A DNA stretch of 64,000 bases from Eustoma russellianum (lineage: Eukaryota; Streptophyta; Magnoliopsida; Gentianales; Gentianaceae): positions 16,645,669 through 16,709,668 of the forward strand of contig AP025045.1 in NCBI GenBank assembly GCA_036186865.1, read 5' to 3'. A program made the translations under genes and the position numbers. This document shows, in pieces, positions 33,303 to 44,817 of this stretch. Positions within the stretch are counted from its first letter, which is position 1. Each line of letters starts with the position of its first letter. Below the pieces are notes generated by a model. That model had not been told where the DNA came from, made no database searches, and saw nothing but the letters and a program-made list of their open reading frames with translations.

Positions 33303-35153
33303 TTAGTCAAAGAGCTGAGGATACTTTTCCTGCATCTGCTCCTCGAGTTCCCACGTGGCTTCACGCTCGGTGTGATTACTCCACTGGACTTTCACATAGG
33401 GAATAACTCGTCTCCTCAGCACTTGCTCCTAATTACGGTCCACAATCTTCAAAGGCACTTCTTCATAAGTAACGTCACCGTTCAGTTCTAATGGTTGTGC
33501 TTCCAGCACATGGCTCGGATCCGGCACATATTTCCTTAATTGCGAAACATGGAAGACATTGTGAATCTGTGCTAATATTGGGGTTGGTGCTAGTCTATAC
33601 GCTAGATCCCCCACTCTTTCCAATATCTCATAAGGGCCAATGAATCGTGGACTCAACTTTCCTTTCACCCCAAATCTCATAATGCCTTTTGTAGGAGACA
33701 CCCTCAAATATACTTATTCTCCTACCTCGAATGCCAAAGGTCGTCGTTTGGAGTCCGCCCAACTTTTAATACAGTCCTGAGCCGTCTTGAGTTTGTCCCG
33801 AATAATCCTTACTTTCTCGAACGTTTTCTCAAGGAGTTCAGGTCTGGTGAAGGCCTTTACGCCGACTTCATCCCAGTAAATAGGGGATCTACACTTTCTT
33901 CCGTACAATGCCTCAAATGGGACCATATCAATTGTGCTGTGATGACTATTATTGTACGAGAATTCTATCAACTTCACCATTCCGTTCCAATTTCCTTTGA
34001 AGTCTAGCATTTTGCAAGCCCTTAGCATGTCTTCAAGTGTCTGAATAGTCCGTTCTGACTGTCCATCGGTTTGGGGATGATAGGCTGTGCTCATTCTCAA
34101 TTCTGTGCATATAGCTCTTTGAAATGCAGTCCAGAATTTGGAGGTAAACCGCGGGTCCCGATCCGATACTATGCTCACCGGGACACCATGTAAACTAACA
34201 ATATTATCCATATACAGGTTCACCAACTTCTCCAAAGGTGCTTCGCTTGAGATAGGCAAAAAATGAGCTGACTTGGTTAACCGGTCCACTACTACACAGA
34301 TCAGTCGCATCCATTTCTCGTCTTTTGTAAACCGGCTATGAAATCCATTGTGATGTGTTCCCATTTTCACTCTGGGATCTCCAGTGGCATCAACAACCCA
34401 CCAGGCCGTTGGTGCTCGGCTTTAACCTGCTGGCAAACTAGACATTCTCAATGAACTCTGCAATATGCCTTTTCATTCCGGACCACCAGTAGTGTTGTTT
34501 TAGGTCTCTATACATCTTGGTGCTACCATGATGTATGGATAATCTGGAGTTATGAGCCTCATGTAGGACTTCTTATCGTAACTCATCGACATCTGGCACA
34601 CATAATCTCCCTCTAAACCATAGGCTCCCGTCTTCCTTGGTCGGGAACCCTTCGACTTGGCTATTCTTGAGCTTTTCCGCGATTTCATTCAAGGTTCCAT
34701 CCTTACTATGAGCCTCTTTCACCCTATCTACGAGGCTTGGAGTAATAGTCAATGCTTCCAAAACATTCACCGTGGATTCTACCAACTCCAAACCAAATTC
34801 TTCCATTTCTCTTTCTAATGGCGATTGTCGTGCATGATTGGATTTCCTGCTTAGCGCATCCACCACCTTATTAGCTTTACCCGGGTGATAGTGAATGGTC
34901 AAGTCGTAATCTTTCAACAGCTCCAATCATCTCTTTTATCTCATGTTCAACTCCTTCTGAGAGAACAAATACTTTAGACTCTTGTGATCTGTGAATACCG
35001 AGCACTTCTCTCCATACAGATAATGCTGCCATATCTTTAAAGCGAACACTACTGCAGCTAATTCGAGGTCGTGGGTCAGATAGTTCTGTTCATACGTGTT
35101 TAGTTGCGTCGAGGCATATGCGATGACTCTTTCGTGTTGCATCAGAACACAAC
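33303..35153 (-). pseudogene. G2 pol 3' part: RNase H, integrase, chromodomain
   Basis: RNase H resumes after the 70-bp intron (CVLMQHERVIAYAS, then LTHDLELAAVVFALK). Two stops near 34930 precede the linker LELLKDYDLTIHYHPGKAN. The integrase zinc finger (H...H, CLVCQQVKAEHQRP near 34450) lies in shifted frames; the core has TMDF, VSDRDPRF and GQSERTIQ, so the three acidic residues are visible. After a stop at 33711-33713 come the GPYEILERVG/LRKYVPDPSHVL region and a chromodomain-like end (YEEVPLKIVDR, stop at 33429-33431, then VIPYVKVQWSNH, TWELEEQMQEKYPQLF), terminating at 33303. Integrase inserts cDNA; the chromodomain likely steers it to marked chromatin. Confidence 0.9.
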
Positions 35154-35223
35154 CTAAAACAGGGTATTAGATTAAACTTAAATGCGAGTGGAATGATTAT
35201 AACTTATGCTACAATTTACGTAC
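35154..35223 (-). other. inferred 70-bp intron in G2 RNase H
   Basis: Minus strand: exon ends GGTCTAG, intron begins GTACGTAAAT and ends ACCCTGTTTTAG, next exon GTTGTGTTCTGATG. Removal gives ...G-L-G-C-V-L-M-Q and joins codon frame 35224 to 35151 exactly. It is AT-rich with a plausible TCTAATA branch region. G5 has uninterrupted GLGCVLMQ at the same place (about 59815). Confidence 0.75.
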
Positions 35224-36744
35224 CTAGACCATTTTTCGATGCATCACCATAGATCACGAACCCGTCAGTACCGGAGGGTTGAGCCAGTACTGGAGCTGTG
35301 GTTAATCTCTTTTTGAGTTTCGTGAAGCTTTTCTCACACTCAGCTGTCCATTCAAACTTGGTCTTCTTTTGAGTCAGTCGACTAAGAGGCATTGCTATTG
35401 TCGAAAACCCCTCAACGAGTTTTCTGTAATAGCCGGCTAGACCCAAGAAACTCCGTACCTCAGTGACGTTAGTGGGTCTAGGCCACTCGATGATAGATTC
35501 TACTTTCCTCGGATCCACTGCAATCCCTTCTTCTGAGATTACATGACCCAGGAAAGTCACACTCCTCAACCAGAACTCGCATTTACTTAATTTGGCATAT
35601 AGCTGCTTATGTCTCAGTATGCTCAAAACGACTCTCAAATGCTCAGCATGAGTTTGTTCATCAGGAGAGTACACAAGGATATCATCTATGAATACAACAA
35701 CAAATTTATCCAACTGTTCCTTGAAGATAGTGTTCATAAGGTCCATAAAGGCAGCGGGGGCATTCGTTAGTCCAAAGGGCATCACTAGGAACTCGTAGTG
35801 CCCATATCTGGTACGGAAAGCTGTCTTTGCTGTGTCTTCGGCTTTTACTCTTAGTTGGTGATATCCTGACCGGAGATCAATTTTAGCGAAAATCTTAGCA
35901 CCCTTCAGTTGATCAAATAATTCCTCGATTCGTGGCAGTGGGTATTTGTTCTTAATGGTAATTTTGTTCAGCTCTCTGTAATCGATACAAAGTCTCATAC
36001 TGTCATCCTTCTTTTTTACAAATAAAATGGGTGCTCCCCAAGGTGACACACTAGGGCGGATAAACTTCTTATCCAACAATTCTTGCAGCTGTTCCTTCAG
36101 TTCTCTTAACTCGGTCGGAGCCATCTTGTAAGGGGCTTTAGAAATAGGTTCGGGCCCAGGAATCAGGTTTATCTCGAACTCAACTTCCCTCGGAGTTGGT
36201 ACTCCTGGCAACTCTTCCGGGAACACATCAGGAAACTCGTTGACTACCGGAATCTGCTCAATAGAGGGTGTTTCTTGGCTAGCATCCACTGCATACACTA
36301 GGAATCCTTCAGCACCTTTCTTTAAGGCTCTGCACGCCTGAGCAACGGACATAAACACCTTCTTAGTAATTTTCTTTCGCTCCGCATCCCCTTGGAACAT
36401 TACTTCTTCCATGTTAGCGTTCTTGATTGTCACTTACTTCAATCGACAAACGATGTTGGCATGGTACATGGCCAACCAGTCCATCCCCAAGATAACGTCA
36501 AAGTCATACATGTGGATGGGGATTAATGTAACAGAGAAACTTTGTCCTTCAAACTCTAGTTCACAACCCCGGTACTGTTGGTATGAAGTCACAACCTGAT
36601 CTCCAGCTGCTTGAACACGGTATGGAGTTTCTAACCACTCAGGTTGCTTAATGAGGTGCTTAGCAAATCTTTTTGACACAAAGGAGTGGCTTGCGCCACT
36701 ATCGAAAAGCACGTTTGCAGGCATCTTATCTACTAAAACAGTAC
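35224..36744 (-). pseudogene. G2 protease and reverse transcriptase
   Basis: The protease segment starts at the intron 3' splice site with TVLVDKMPANVLFDSGASHSF (catalytic DSGA) and includes ILGMDWL. A TAA at 36431-36433 interrupts the PR-RT linker. RT is open for 405 codons (36433-35216): VSPWGAPILFVKKKD, LCIDYRELNK, KIDLRSGYHQ, FVVVFIDDILVYS with the two catalytic aspartates, and LGHVISEEG, then the RNase H N-terminus YGDASKNGLG, where the intron begins. Apart from the single stop, this is the most intact enzyme in the window. Confidence 0.93.
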
Positions 36745-36828
36745 CTAAGACCACATCAAGTTTTGTATAGAAAGTTAAACACATATGAACTTAATTAAAC
36801 GATAATTTAAACTTAAATTAAATCGCAC
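36745..36828 (-). other. inferred 84-bp intron between G2 gag and protease
   Basis: Minus strand: exon ends GATGTGGTAACAG, intron GTGCGATTT...GTGGTCTTAG, next exon GTACTGTTTTAGTAG. Splicing gives DVVTG-TVLV in frame. The length is a multiple of three but the unspliced reading meets TAA at codons 4 and 13 of this segment, so unspliced RNA ends after Gag. The same junction carries a 140-bp intron in G5. Confidence 0.75.
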
Positions 36829-37682
36829 CTGTTACCACATCAGTGGCTTCATGGTCATCAGTGTCAGTCATGAGATGGACTAGAGCGTTTGCTCTTGGTT
36901 TTGCTCTGGGCTGTTGGGCTGCCTCCCCCGGAGTGTTCTTCTTCATTTCGGGGCAATCCCTGATCATGTGACCCACTTGTCCACAACGATAACATGCCCC
37001 TACCAACTTTCTACATTCACCCGCATGACTTTTGTTGCAATATGGGCATACTCCTACGGCCTGCTGTACGATTGGGTTTTGTGGTGGGGGTCTCTGGAAG
37101 TTTCCCACTGACTCTCTCTTTGGGATCCATACCCAACGTCAGGGTTTGCCACCCACTCTTACCTCCTCCCTAAGTCTCTTCCCTTTGTCAGAAAACCCAG
37201 TGCCAGCCTCCCTTGCTGCTAACCTTCGGAGATCGCTCTCCACCCAGAAACATGCGTCTAACATATCCTCAAAGGTTTTCATTCTGGCGTTTTTGATCGC
37301 CGATTGTATCCTCGAGTTTAGACCTCTTTCAAACTTGGCCATCCTGAGACGATTATCAGACATGATCGCAGGAGCAAACTTTCCCAAAGCATGAAAGCAG
37401 TCTGCGTACTCTGAAATCGTCATCCGACCTTGCTCAAGTCGGTCAAATGCTCGGATTTTGTTCAGAATTGCCATCTCCGACACATAATATTTCAAGAAAG
37501 CATCACAAAAATGTGCCCAAGTGATTGGCAGGGCCATCTTCAGAACCGTGCCTGCCCACCACTCTCCTTCTTTGCCACTCAGAAGGGGCGTGGCAACATC
37601 AACATTGATTTCTTCCGGCACTTACACCAGCCGAAAACACTTCTCCACTTCAGCAACCTAGTGTTGCGCCTCCTCAGGGTCC
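36829..37682 (-). pseudogene. G2 gag, N-terminus deleted
   Basis: It begins just inside the deletion junction with DPEEAQH, a conserved early Gag motif, and has two stops (W and Q positions) before PEEINVDVATPLLSGKEGEWW. The capsid-like part (EMAILNKIRAFDRLEQGRM, KFERGLNSRI) is open to 37139; a TGA at 37136-37138 is followed in the same frame by the CCHC knuckle at 36953-36994, CYRCGQVGHMIRDC, with all ligands. The C-terminus ATDVVTG lies at the intron donor. Gag forms the particle and binds the genomic RNA. Confidence 0.9.
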
Positions 37683-39818
37683 GTGCTCGGGTTAACAAAT
37701 ACATCTTTATACTCATACATCAAGATCACGTAAGTCATGTACTTAACATCAAAGGGAATACAACACGTACTAGATCAAACACAATTACATCAACATATAC
37801 AGACTGAAACATCCCTTGCAACTCACACTTATGCTTCGTGCAACGTGATGCATGTACTCTCTTCAAAACTATGCATTGACCAACAACATTAACATATGAC
37901 TTTTCGTAATTCATGTCATGCACATCTTTTCACAAACTTTCAAAACACTTCTCGTCTTATTCTTTACGTAGCAGTACTTTATACCCTATGGGTGATCAGT
38001 CCACAGCAAACATAACTTTATACCCCGTGCTGATGGGTCCATAACCCCATAACGTATACTTTATACCCCGTGCTGATAGATCCACGGCCCCTTAACATAA
38101 CTTTATACCCTGTAATTGATCCACAGGTCACGCTTTTATACCCTGCTAATGCAGACGTGACTTTTATACCATGGGATGAAAAACAGCTATAGCTTGTCTT
38201 TCGCAGACTTTAGATTCTCTTGTAACACTTGTAACCTTTTCACAAACAAAACGTATGTCGAATGTCAAATGCTCATGTCGTGATGCATATGTTCAAGCCT
38301 TATAGTTACATACTTCTAAACGCAAACACAAACTCTACACCTCGAGAACAATGCCCTCAACCTTAGAAAACAACTTTCACAGTGCTCGCTAATTGCCCAA
38401 TATCACTCGGGAGAATCCTTAAACAGCTTAAAGTTCATTCCTAACTCCTGTACGCATAAAGGATCAAAACTTACAAAACTGACCACATCGATCGATCGAT
38501 GTGGTCTCACCGATCGATTGATGTCTTGTCTCAAGGACTTCGATCGATCGATGTCTTACTGCTGAGAGATCAATGTCCTCCAGAAACATTTCGAATTTTC
38601 ACCCTCCGGACTTCGATCGATCGATGTCTTATTTCTAAGGGGTCGATGTCCTCCAGAAAGTTTTAATCCTAATTACCCCAGGACTTTGATCGATTGATGT
38701 GGTTCATCTGATCGATCGATGTTCAGTCTCCTGGACATCGGTCGATCGATGTCCCTCAGTCAATCGACTGATGTCCTCTAGAAACGTTTTGAATATCTCC
38801 TAGGACCACTTGGATCGATCGATGTCCCTGTGGAATCGATCCAAGTCCTTGTTTCTGCAACTTTTCTCCAGGTTTCACCCTAAATTCGACCCAACCTTCA
38901 TCCACTTTCATTCCAAGCCTATATAACACCTAACATCAATCCTAAAACATGATTCTAGCCTATGCAACTCTTCACCACAATTACTTTTCAATCTAAACCC
39001 AACTACAATTTGATCCCTAACCTTCCTCCAAATCACTCCCTTGCACACACACACTTCACGTTCTTTCCATCACCCCTAAATCAACTCTCAATCACATCAC
39101 ACTCATCAAATCTCCCAACTTTCCAACGTTTCCATCAACCATACAATAGAAACTATGTAAATCTATAAATCAAGAGTTCATCACAAGGAAAATAGCAACT
39201 TTAGGGCATGATCTTCAAAAACCAAATTCACCGCAACCATTCTTCCAAAATTTGGCCCAAAGATGAGATCTTTAATTCACCAACATAAATATAAAACACG
39301 TAACACATAATTACAAAACAAGTAGAAATTACCAATGTGTGATTCAATTTTCTCTTTATAGAAGATAGGGCCGAAGAATGAAAATTGCGTAAAACGTATA
39401 GAAAAGTTACTTGCCTTTGAATCTAAGGATCCTTACGGTAATAGGGTCGAACTTCGAGAACGGATTGCACCTAAGTTGATCGCAATCCTCTTCTTCTTCT
39501 TCCCTCTTCTTTTCTCTCTTCCTCTCTTCCTTCCTCTCTCTTTTCCTTTTTGGTCGACTTCCCCCTCCCCTTTTCCTTATAACCGACGGTCAATGGGAGG
39601 GAGTTATGCTAATTGTGTAACTCCCTCCTTCTAATTAATTAAGGGGGTAGTTTTGGTATTGTGGCGGCCTAATTTTCCTAATTTCAACTTTTTGATTATT
39701 TTCTCCCCTACAATTTATTTAACCAAGCCTCTAAAACTCATACGTTTACCTCACATTATAAATTTAGGTAACCTTTAAATTATTTAATGTCGAACTTAAA
39801 AATTCACGGGGTATGACA
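37683..39818 (-). repeat. G2 5' LTR, truncated (2136 bp)
   Basis: It aligns with 31121-33258 with scattered substitutions and ends GGGGTATGACA. The part matching 30655-31120, with the TACTTGC hairpin and the PBS-side end, is absent. It carries its own copies of the hairpin array (37975-38180) and ATCGAT block (38481-38845). Confidence 0.9.
38481..38506. repeat. 26-bp perfect palindrome in the 5' LTR of G2
   Basis: Same palindrome as 31920-31945, kept in both LTRs. Confidence 0.9.
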
Positions 39819-39823
39819 TAATG
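39819..39823. repeat. target-site duplication TAATG, right copy
   Basis: Identical to 30650-30654. Confidence 0.85.
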
Positions 39824-41560
39824 AACATGCAAGTACACTTTTTTTTGGTTCATAATGAAGACATTAGTTAATCTTATGCATGCATGATCCATCTTATGAT
39901 TTATACATCAAAGATTACATTTTTAACATGCATGAAGAAGCTAGGAAGAATACTTGCCTTTTCTTTTATTCTTACACTTTTAGGAGGAAAATATTTCTTC
40001 TTTCCTCCTTCCACTAAGGGGCTCTCGGTTGAGGTGCCTAGAGAAGGAGAAAAGGGAGCCTTTTGAAGAATAGATGAATAAGAAAGTGGGTAGAATTGAT
40101 AGTATGATCCTTACCTTGAAGATTCTTACTTATGCAGGTGATTCTCTTCAAATGAAGTTGAAGGATCTTCTTCTAACTTGACTTGAAGACTCTCGGCTTG
40201 ATGACTAGAATGAGGAGAAAAGCTAAGTCTTTAGAAAGTAGAGTGTGGAAAGATGCTTAGAAAGTTAGTATGATTCTTACCTTGATAATTTTGACACTTA
40301 GAATTTTGTTTTCGTTATATGCAACTTTATTTCTTCCCTTGATTGTTGAAGAATTGCCTTCTTCTTCTCCACTTATCAAGCCATGGTTTGGAGCCTAAAG
40401 GATTGGATGAGTTGTGTCCTTTTCTTATCAAGAGGAAAGAGAAGTATGCTTGACTTGTATTTTGAATGAAGAATGAGTGAAGACAAGATGCAAGTTGCTT
40501 CTTGTCTTCTTTGATGCTCTTGGTTAAGAGAGGAGAGAAAGAGAATTGTGAGTCTTTGAGTGTTTGGAAGGAGAGAAAATAGATTGTTGGAAATAAAGAA
40601 GGTGAATAAAATTAATTTGACTTGAGAATGTAGGAGGAGAGGTGTTCTCTTCTATTTCCTTGCACAACCGAGAATTATAATGGGGAAAGGGGAGAAAGAA
40701 ATATTGTCTTGTAGTTGGGAAATTAGGAGAGGCTTTTCCTTGCATGAAATTTCATTGGTGTAGAAAAAGGCATGGAAAAGAAAGATGAGTTTTATTCTTT
40801 GTTGTTGACCAAGATTAATAATAAGAGGAGGTTGGAAATGTTTGTCTTATTGCTTAGTGGAATTGACATAAGAAAAGAAGAGAGTGTGTAAGAAAATAGA
40901 ATGATGGTAGAGTGTCAGTAAAACTTTCCTTGTCCCCTTTTCCTTGTGCCACCGAAAATTGAAGGGAAAAGAAATAGGATTAGTTGTCTTGTAGTGGTTT
41001 GGGGAAGAGTAAAGAGGAGCTGTAAAAAAAGGTTGTAGGTAGTGTAAGAAGTGAAATGATGGGTGAGGAGAGAAAATGGAAGAAAAATAGAAGTGGGAAA
41101 GGGTCGTGACCATGGGAGAGGTTGGGAAAAGAAAAAGGAGAATTTTTTGTCTATGGTATGGTTGAGAAAATGACAAACTAGTGTGTAAGAAAGGTATAAA
41201 AGGATGTAAGAATGATGTGATGTAAGGAAGGAGGAGTGTAAGACAAAATTTGTCTTCCATGTGGCTGGGGGCGGCTCAAGTGGGTGGGGTGTGGGGTTTT
41301 TACCATTTTATCCTTTCTTCCTTTCTTATGTGTTATTGTCTTTTTTCCTTTTACTTTAATTCCTAATAAAAGTTCTTCAATTCTTTATGTGCACTATTAA
41401 ATATTCTTACACATTAAGGTACTTTAATAGTTCTAAATTTTTTTTATTCAAGGTACATTTACCCACATATTATACTGAGTACAGTACAATGATCGCACTT
41501 TAATTTCCATCATAATTTCTTTTGTTCTCTTTTCCACTAGTACGGGGGTGTGGGTCGTAA
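39824..41560 (-). mobile_element. older LTR, right part
   Basis: It continues the LTR interrupted at 30654 and ends GGGGGTGTGGGTCGTAACA at 41560, a TG...CA-type terminus in minus orientation comparable to GTTGTAACA of G1. The interior is GA-rich (40500-41280); long open frames on the minus strand are low-complexity and show no domain. No PPT or internal region follows at 41561, so it was a solo or truncated LTR. Confidence 0.65.
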
Positions 41561-42083
41561 CATATTTCTACCCTGATATCTCATCGACATGTCATCGACA
41601 TACGTCAACGTCTAGCCACCATATACACATCATCTTTTTGAGTATATGCATATTCCAAGTCATATATTTCATGTCATCAAGCTTCCAAAAATATACTGAC
41701 GTGTCAGAAGTTCGTAAACCGAAAATTGCCACATCAAATGACTACCAAACCGTCACCGACATGTCACATGCTTGCCATACAAATATGGCCAGCCAATATA
41801 TACTTCAAATATACAAAAATTTCGTGCACCACATGTCTAATATAGCCCTAAAGTCATATGATAATTACATATATCAATTACCTATCATTTGCCTAGATGT
41901 CTAAAATTAAAAGTAAAAAATTATACCACATGGCCGAAATTATTTTCAGCTTTTGGAGCTGAAGTTAAACATTATATTATGTATATTATATGGTGTATAA
42001 CACATTTTACATATCTAGTGGGTTTGAGATAAAATGGAGAAAAATCGCGCAATCGACAGAAGTTGAAAATTCGGGTTTCTACA
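41561..42083 (-). mobile_element. possible LTR terminus of another family
   Basis: The stretch ends ATTCGGGTTTCTACA (minus-sense start TGTAGAAACCCG) and carries a GGCCGAAA motif (41932), as other minus LTRs do here. The left side is cut by the LTR ending at 41560. No second copy in the window confirms it. Confidence 0.3.
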
Positions 42084-44817
42084 CTTTCAAGAAGACGTTT
42101 TTTTGATACACTTTGCGACATAACTAGGAAAATAAATCAAGACTAATCAATAAAAGAGTTTGGAATCAAATCCCTAAAATTTCATACTAGAATACACCCT
42201 GTCGATTTCAGAACACTACACGCTTTTACACTCCGAATTAGATTTTGGACTCTTCTGCAATGTTGTAGATATGAAATTTCACTAGATTGGGGCTCTTGAA
42301 TCACCTCATTTGGACTCTTCTTTGCATAGATATTGTGTTCTAGATATCGGGTACTAATGTATTGGGCTTCAGTACTTTCCATACTTGCACTCTGATCTTC
42401 AAGCTGACTTTGTACCATCTTGTAGGCCGAATTAGGAAAAGTGCAAAGCATGAAAGTCGTTTAAAATTTAGTCTTCTAACATCTCCAAGTGGTTTGAACC
42501 TGTTTGGACCCGTCCTCTAGTCTGTAAGGTAAAAATATCAAACGGGTGTAGCTTAATTTAGATTTATAGGGGATATGTTGATTATCTTGATTGATTTATT
42601 ATCGTTTAGAATTAGAAAAATAATGCCCATAAAAGGGCAGAAACTCAACAGCTATAAAACAGTTTACACTTCTCAGAAATCCAGAAAACTTTCGGCCAAC
42701 TTGTGCTTTTCTTCCCATTGGGAGTTTGTGTGTTTTATTTGATTTCACATATCCAAATCAAAGTTAGATCCAATTCAAGGTTTGAGAAACCCTTGTTGGT
42801 GGCCACTATCTATAGAAAAGGAACGACATGGTAGATTGGATGGCTGAATTTCTCAGCACCCGAAGTTTTCAACGCCATTGAGGAACAAGTAGTGCCTTGT
42901 GCCATTCAGCCTTAATAGACGTTTAAGGGCTTGGGAGACTTGAAGGAAGGGTCTTATGTACATACATACATGCCTCAAACACGTGTCATCGTTCCACCAC
43001 AAAGTTATCCCAATCCCAAGGTTATTTACTGAAATTGAAGGTAGCATTCAAGTATTAGAGTCATTGCACCATTATGCCCAAAAATGGAAATTTTAGGGCA
43101 AAAGTGTGAAATTACCGTTTTACCTCTAGTCAAAAAAACTTTACTGAGAATTTCTGACATTGAATACATTAAGGAAAAAAAGAAATAAGGAAAGAAAGAT
43201 AAAAGAAAAAGTGAGAAAAGTAAAGGGGAAAACATTTGACACTTTTGGAACTATTTGTGCAATTTTGACTAGTCTGTGAACCTTGCAATAACCATGAGAT
43301 TTTTGGCCTAAACCTACTTATTCCCACCCATATACTGAGCCTTATAAACTGATCACACACTTGAATACTTGATTATTGCATGCTTTGAGCCATTTTGTGA
43401 GTTTGAGTGCAAGGGATTAAAGTTAACTAAAGATTCCTCACAGCAACACATAGCTATTCTTTGGTTCAGCTTCTTACATACTTTTGGTCTCATTTCTTCT
43501 TTGAGTCTTGGTGAAATGTTCATGTTTGTATTGGTCTCATTTGGAACTAATTTGGTGCGAATTGGTGCAAATTTGGTGCAAATTAGGGTTATTTTAATCT
43601 TCTCGTATTTTACAACTATTGGTATTGTTTGGACATCTTTTTTGTGAACATTTGGAAGTTATATAAATGGTATACTAACCTGTTTTGGTCCAGCAAGCTA
43701 CTCAAAAGAGTTTGAGTTGATTTCAAGCTAAAAGGGTGATAATGGTGCAAAACAGTTTTGTTTGGTGAAAGCTTGGCATACACCTGGCTTAGTTGTTCTC
43801 TTTGATCTTTATTAACCTCATATTGGTCAAGAAACTAGGTGGTAAGAGAGTGGAAAGAAAAGTTAGAGAAGTGTGCATTTACTTTGTTTTCACTAATCAG
43901 CTCACTTTCCTTGTTTTGTGTTAGTTTTTGCGTTTCTTTGTTTTCTCTTGTCTTGTGTATTTCAGGTATAAAATGGAGCCTAACTCCCAAAGTTCAACTA
44001 ACAAATTAAAAAAGGTTGAAAGGCATGATCTTTCAATGCAACAGATTACTGAAATGCTAAGGACCATCTTGAACAACCAAAGCATGTGTAGAGCTGAATT
44101 GGATGATTTGAACCAAAGGCTAGACACAAGTGAAGGCCAAGGAACAAATAGGGCAACAAGGCCTAGAACAAATAGGGCAACAAGGCCTACCGAAGAAGAA
44201 TTTAAGGGAGAAAGTCAATGACAACCCATCATTGAACCGAGAAGGTTCGTACCTCAACACACTCCAAGAAGGAATCCACCACGAAGGTATAATGATGATC
44301 ACAACCTATTTGAACAAGATGAGAGCGATTTTGGTGATCATCAACCCCGTGGTTATCATAGACAAAAAATCCACTTTATCCCCAAGTTGATGATTTCATA
44401 AAAACTAAAATAAGCATTCTAATGTTTTATGGTAAAAGTAACGCGGAGGAGTACTTAGAATAGGAAACTAAAGTGGATTTAATCTTTTGTTGTATAAACT
44501 ATATTGTGTTGCAAAAGGCAAGGTACGCGTCCATCGAGTTTTCAGGATATGCACAAAACTAGTGTACTAATGTTTGTAGAAGTTGGACTAAAACAACACA
44601 ATTCCTAACCTGGGAGGAAATGAAAATGAGTTAAGACATAGGTTCATCCCTATCAACTATGAAAGTTCCATTTTCTCAACTTTGCATAACTTAAGACAAG
44701 GAACTAAGAGTGTGAATGAATAATATAAAGAACTAGAGATTTTGTTGGAAAGATCTTACTTTCGGAACCTGAGAAATCAACTAAAACACATTTTCTACAT
44801 GGTTTGAACACAGAAAA
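42084..44817 (+). mobile_element. G3: plus-strand gypsy-type 5' region and gag, cut by G4
   Basis: An apparently non-coding 1.9 kb leads to a gag relic at 43973. It may include LTR and leader: a TATA-like CTATAAAAC lies near 42650, a sense-strand TTTCGGCC at 42690, and TATTTCAG followed by GT just 5' of the gag ATG looks like a leader-intron acceptor (about 43966). I found no PBS. G4 begins at 44818 inside gag. Confidence 0.5.
43973..44817 (+). pseudogene. G3 gag N-terminal relic
   Basis: ATG 43973 opens 83 codons (MEPNSQSSTNKLKK...), with a helical, coiled-coil-like stretch (MQQITEMLRTILNNQ) and a 24-bp tandem duplication (44142-44165, 44166-44189) that repeats TNRATRP. After the TGA at 44219 and several frameshifts the conserved Gag core can still be read in pieces: EEYLE.ETKVDLIFCC, ARYASIEFSGYA, WTKTTQFLTWEEMK, HRFIPINYESSIFSTLHNLRQG, FLHGLNTEND. 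The core matches plant Ty3/gypsy Gag of a different clade from G2. The copy is cut at 44817. Confidence 0.7.

Larger units (their letters stand above)
30655..39818 (-). mobile_element. G2: Ty3/gypsy chromovirus (Tekay-like)
   Basis: Minus orientation, flanked by TAATG on both sides. Parts: 3' LTR 30655-33258, PPT 33259-33270, pol and gag 33303-37682, truncated 5' LTR 37683-39818. The domain order gag, PR, RT, RNase H, INT, chromodomain and the chromodomain ending ATWELEEQMQEKYPQLF place it with Tekay-like chromoviruses. The first 466 bp-equivalent of the LTR 3' end, the PBS, leader and gag N-terminus are deleted at 37683. Two canonical introns are inferred at 36745-36828 and 35154-35223. About eight stops or frameshifts remain. 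Confidence 0.92.

Noticed and set aside
40847..41260. 137-codon minus-strand frame
   Set aside because: Pyrimidine-rich LTR interior; a similar chance frame occurs at 57816-58298.
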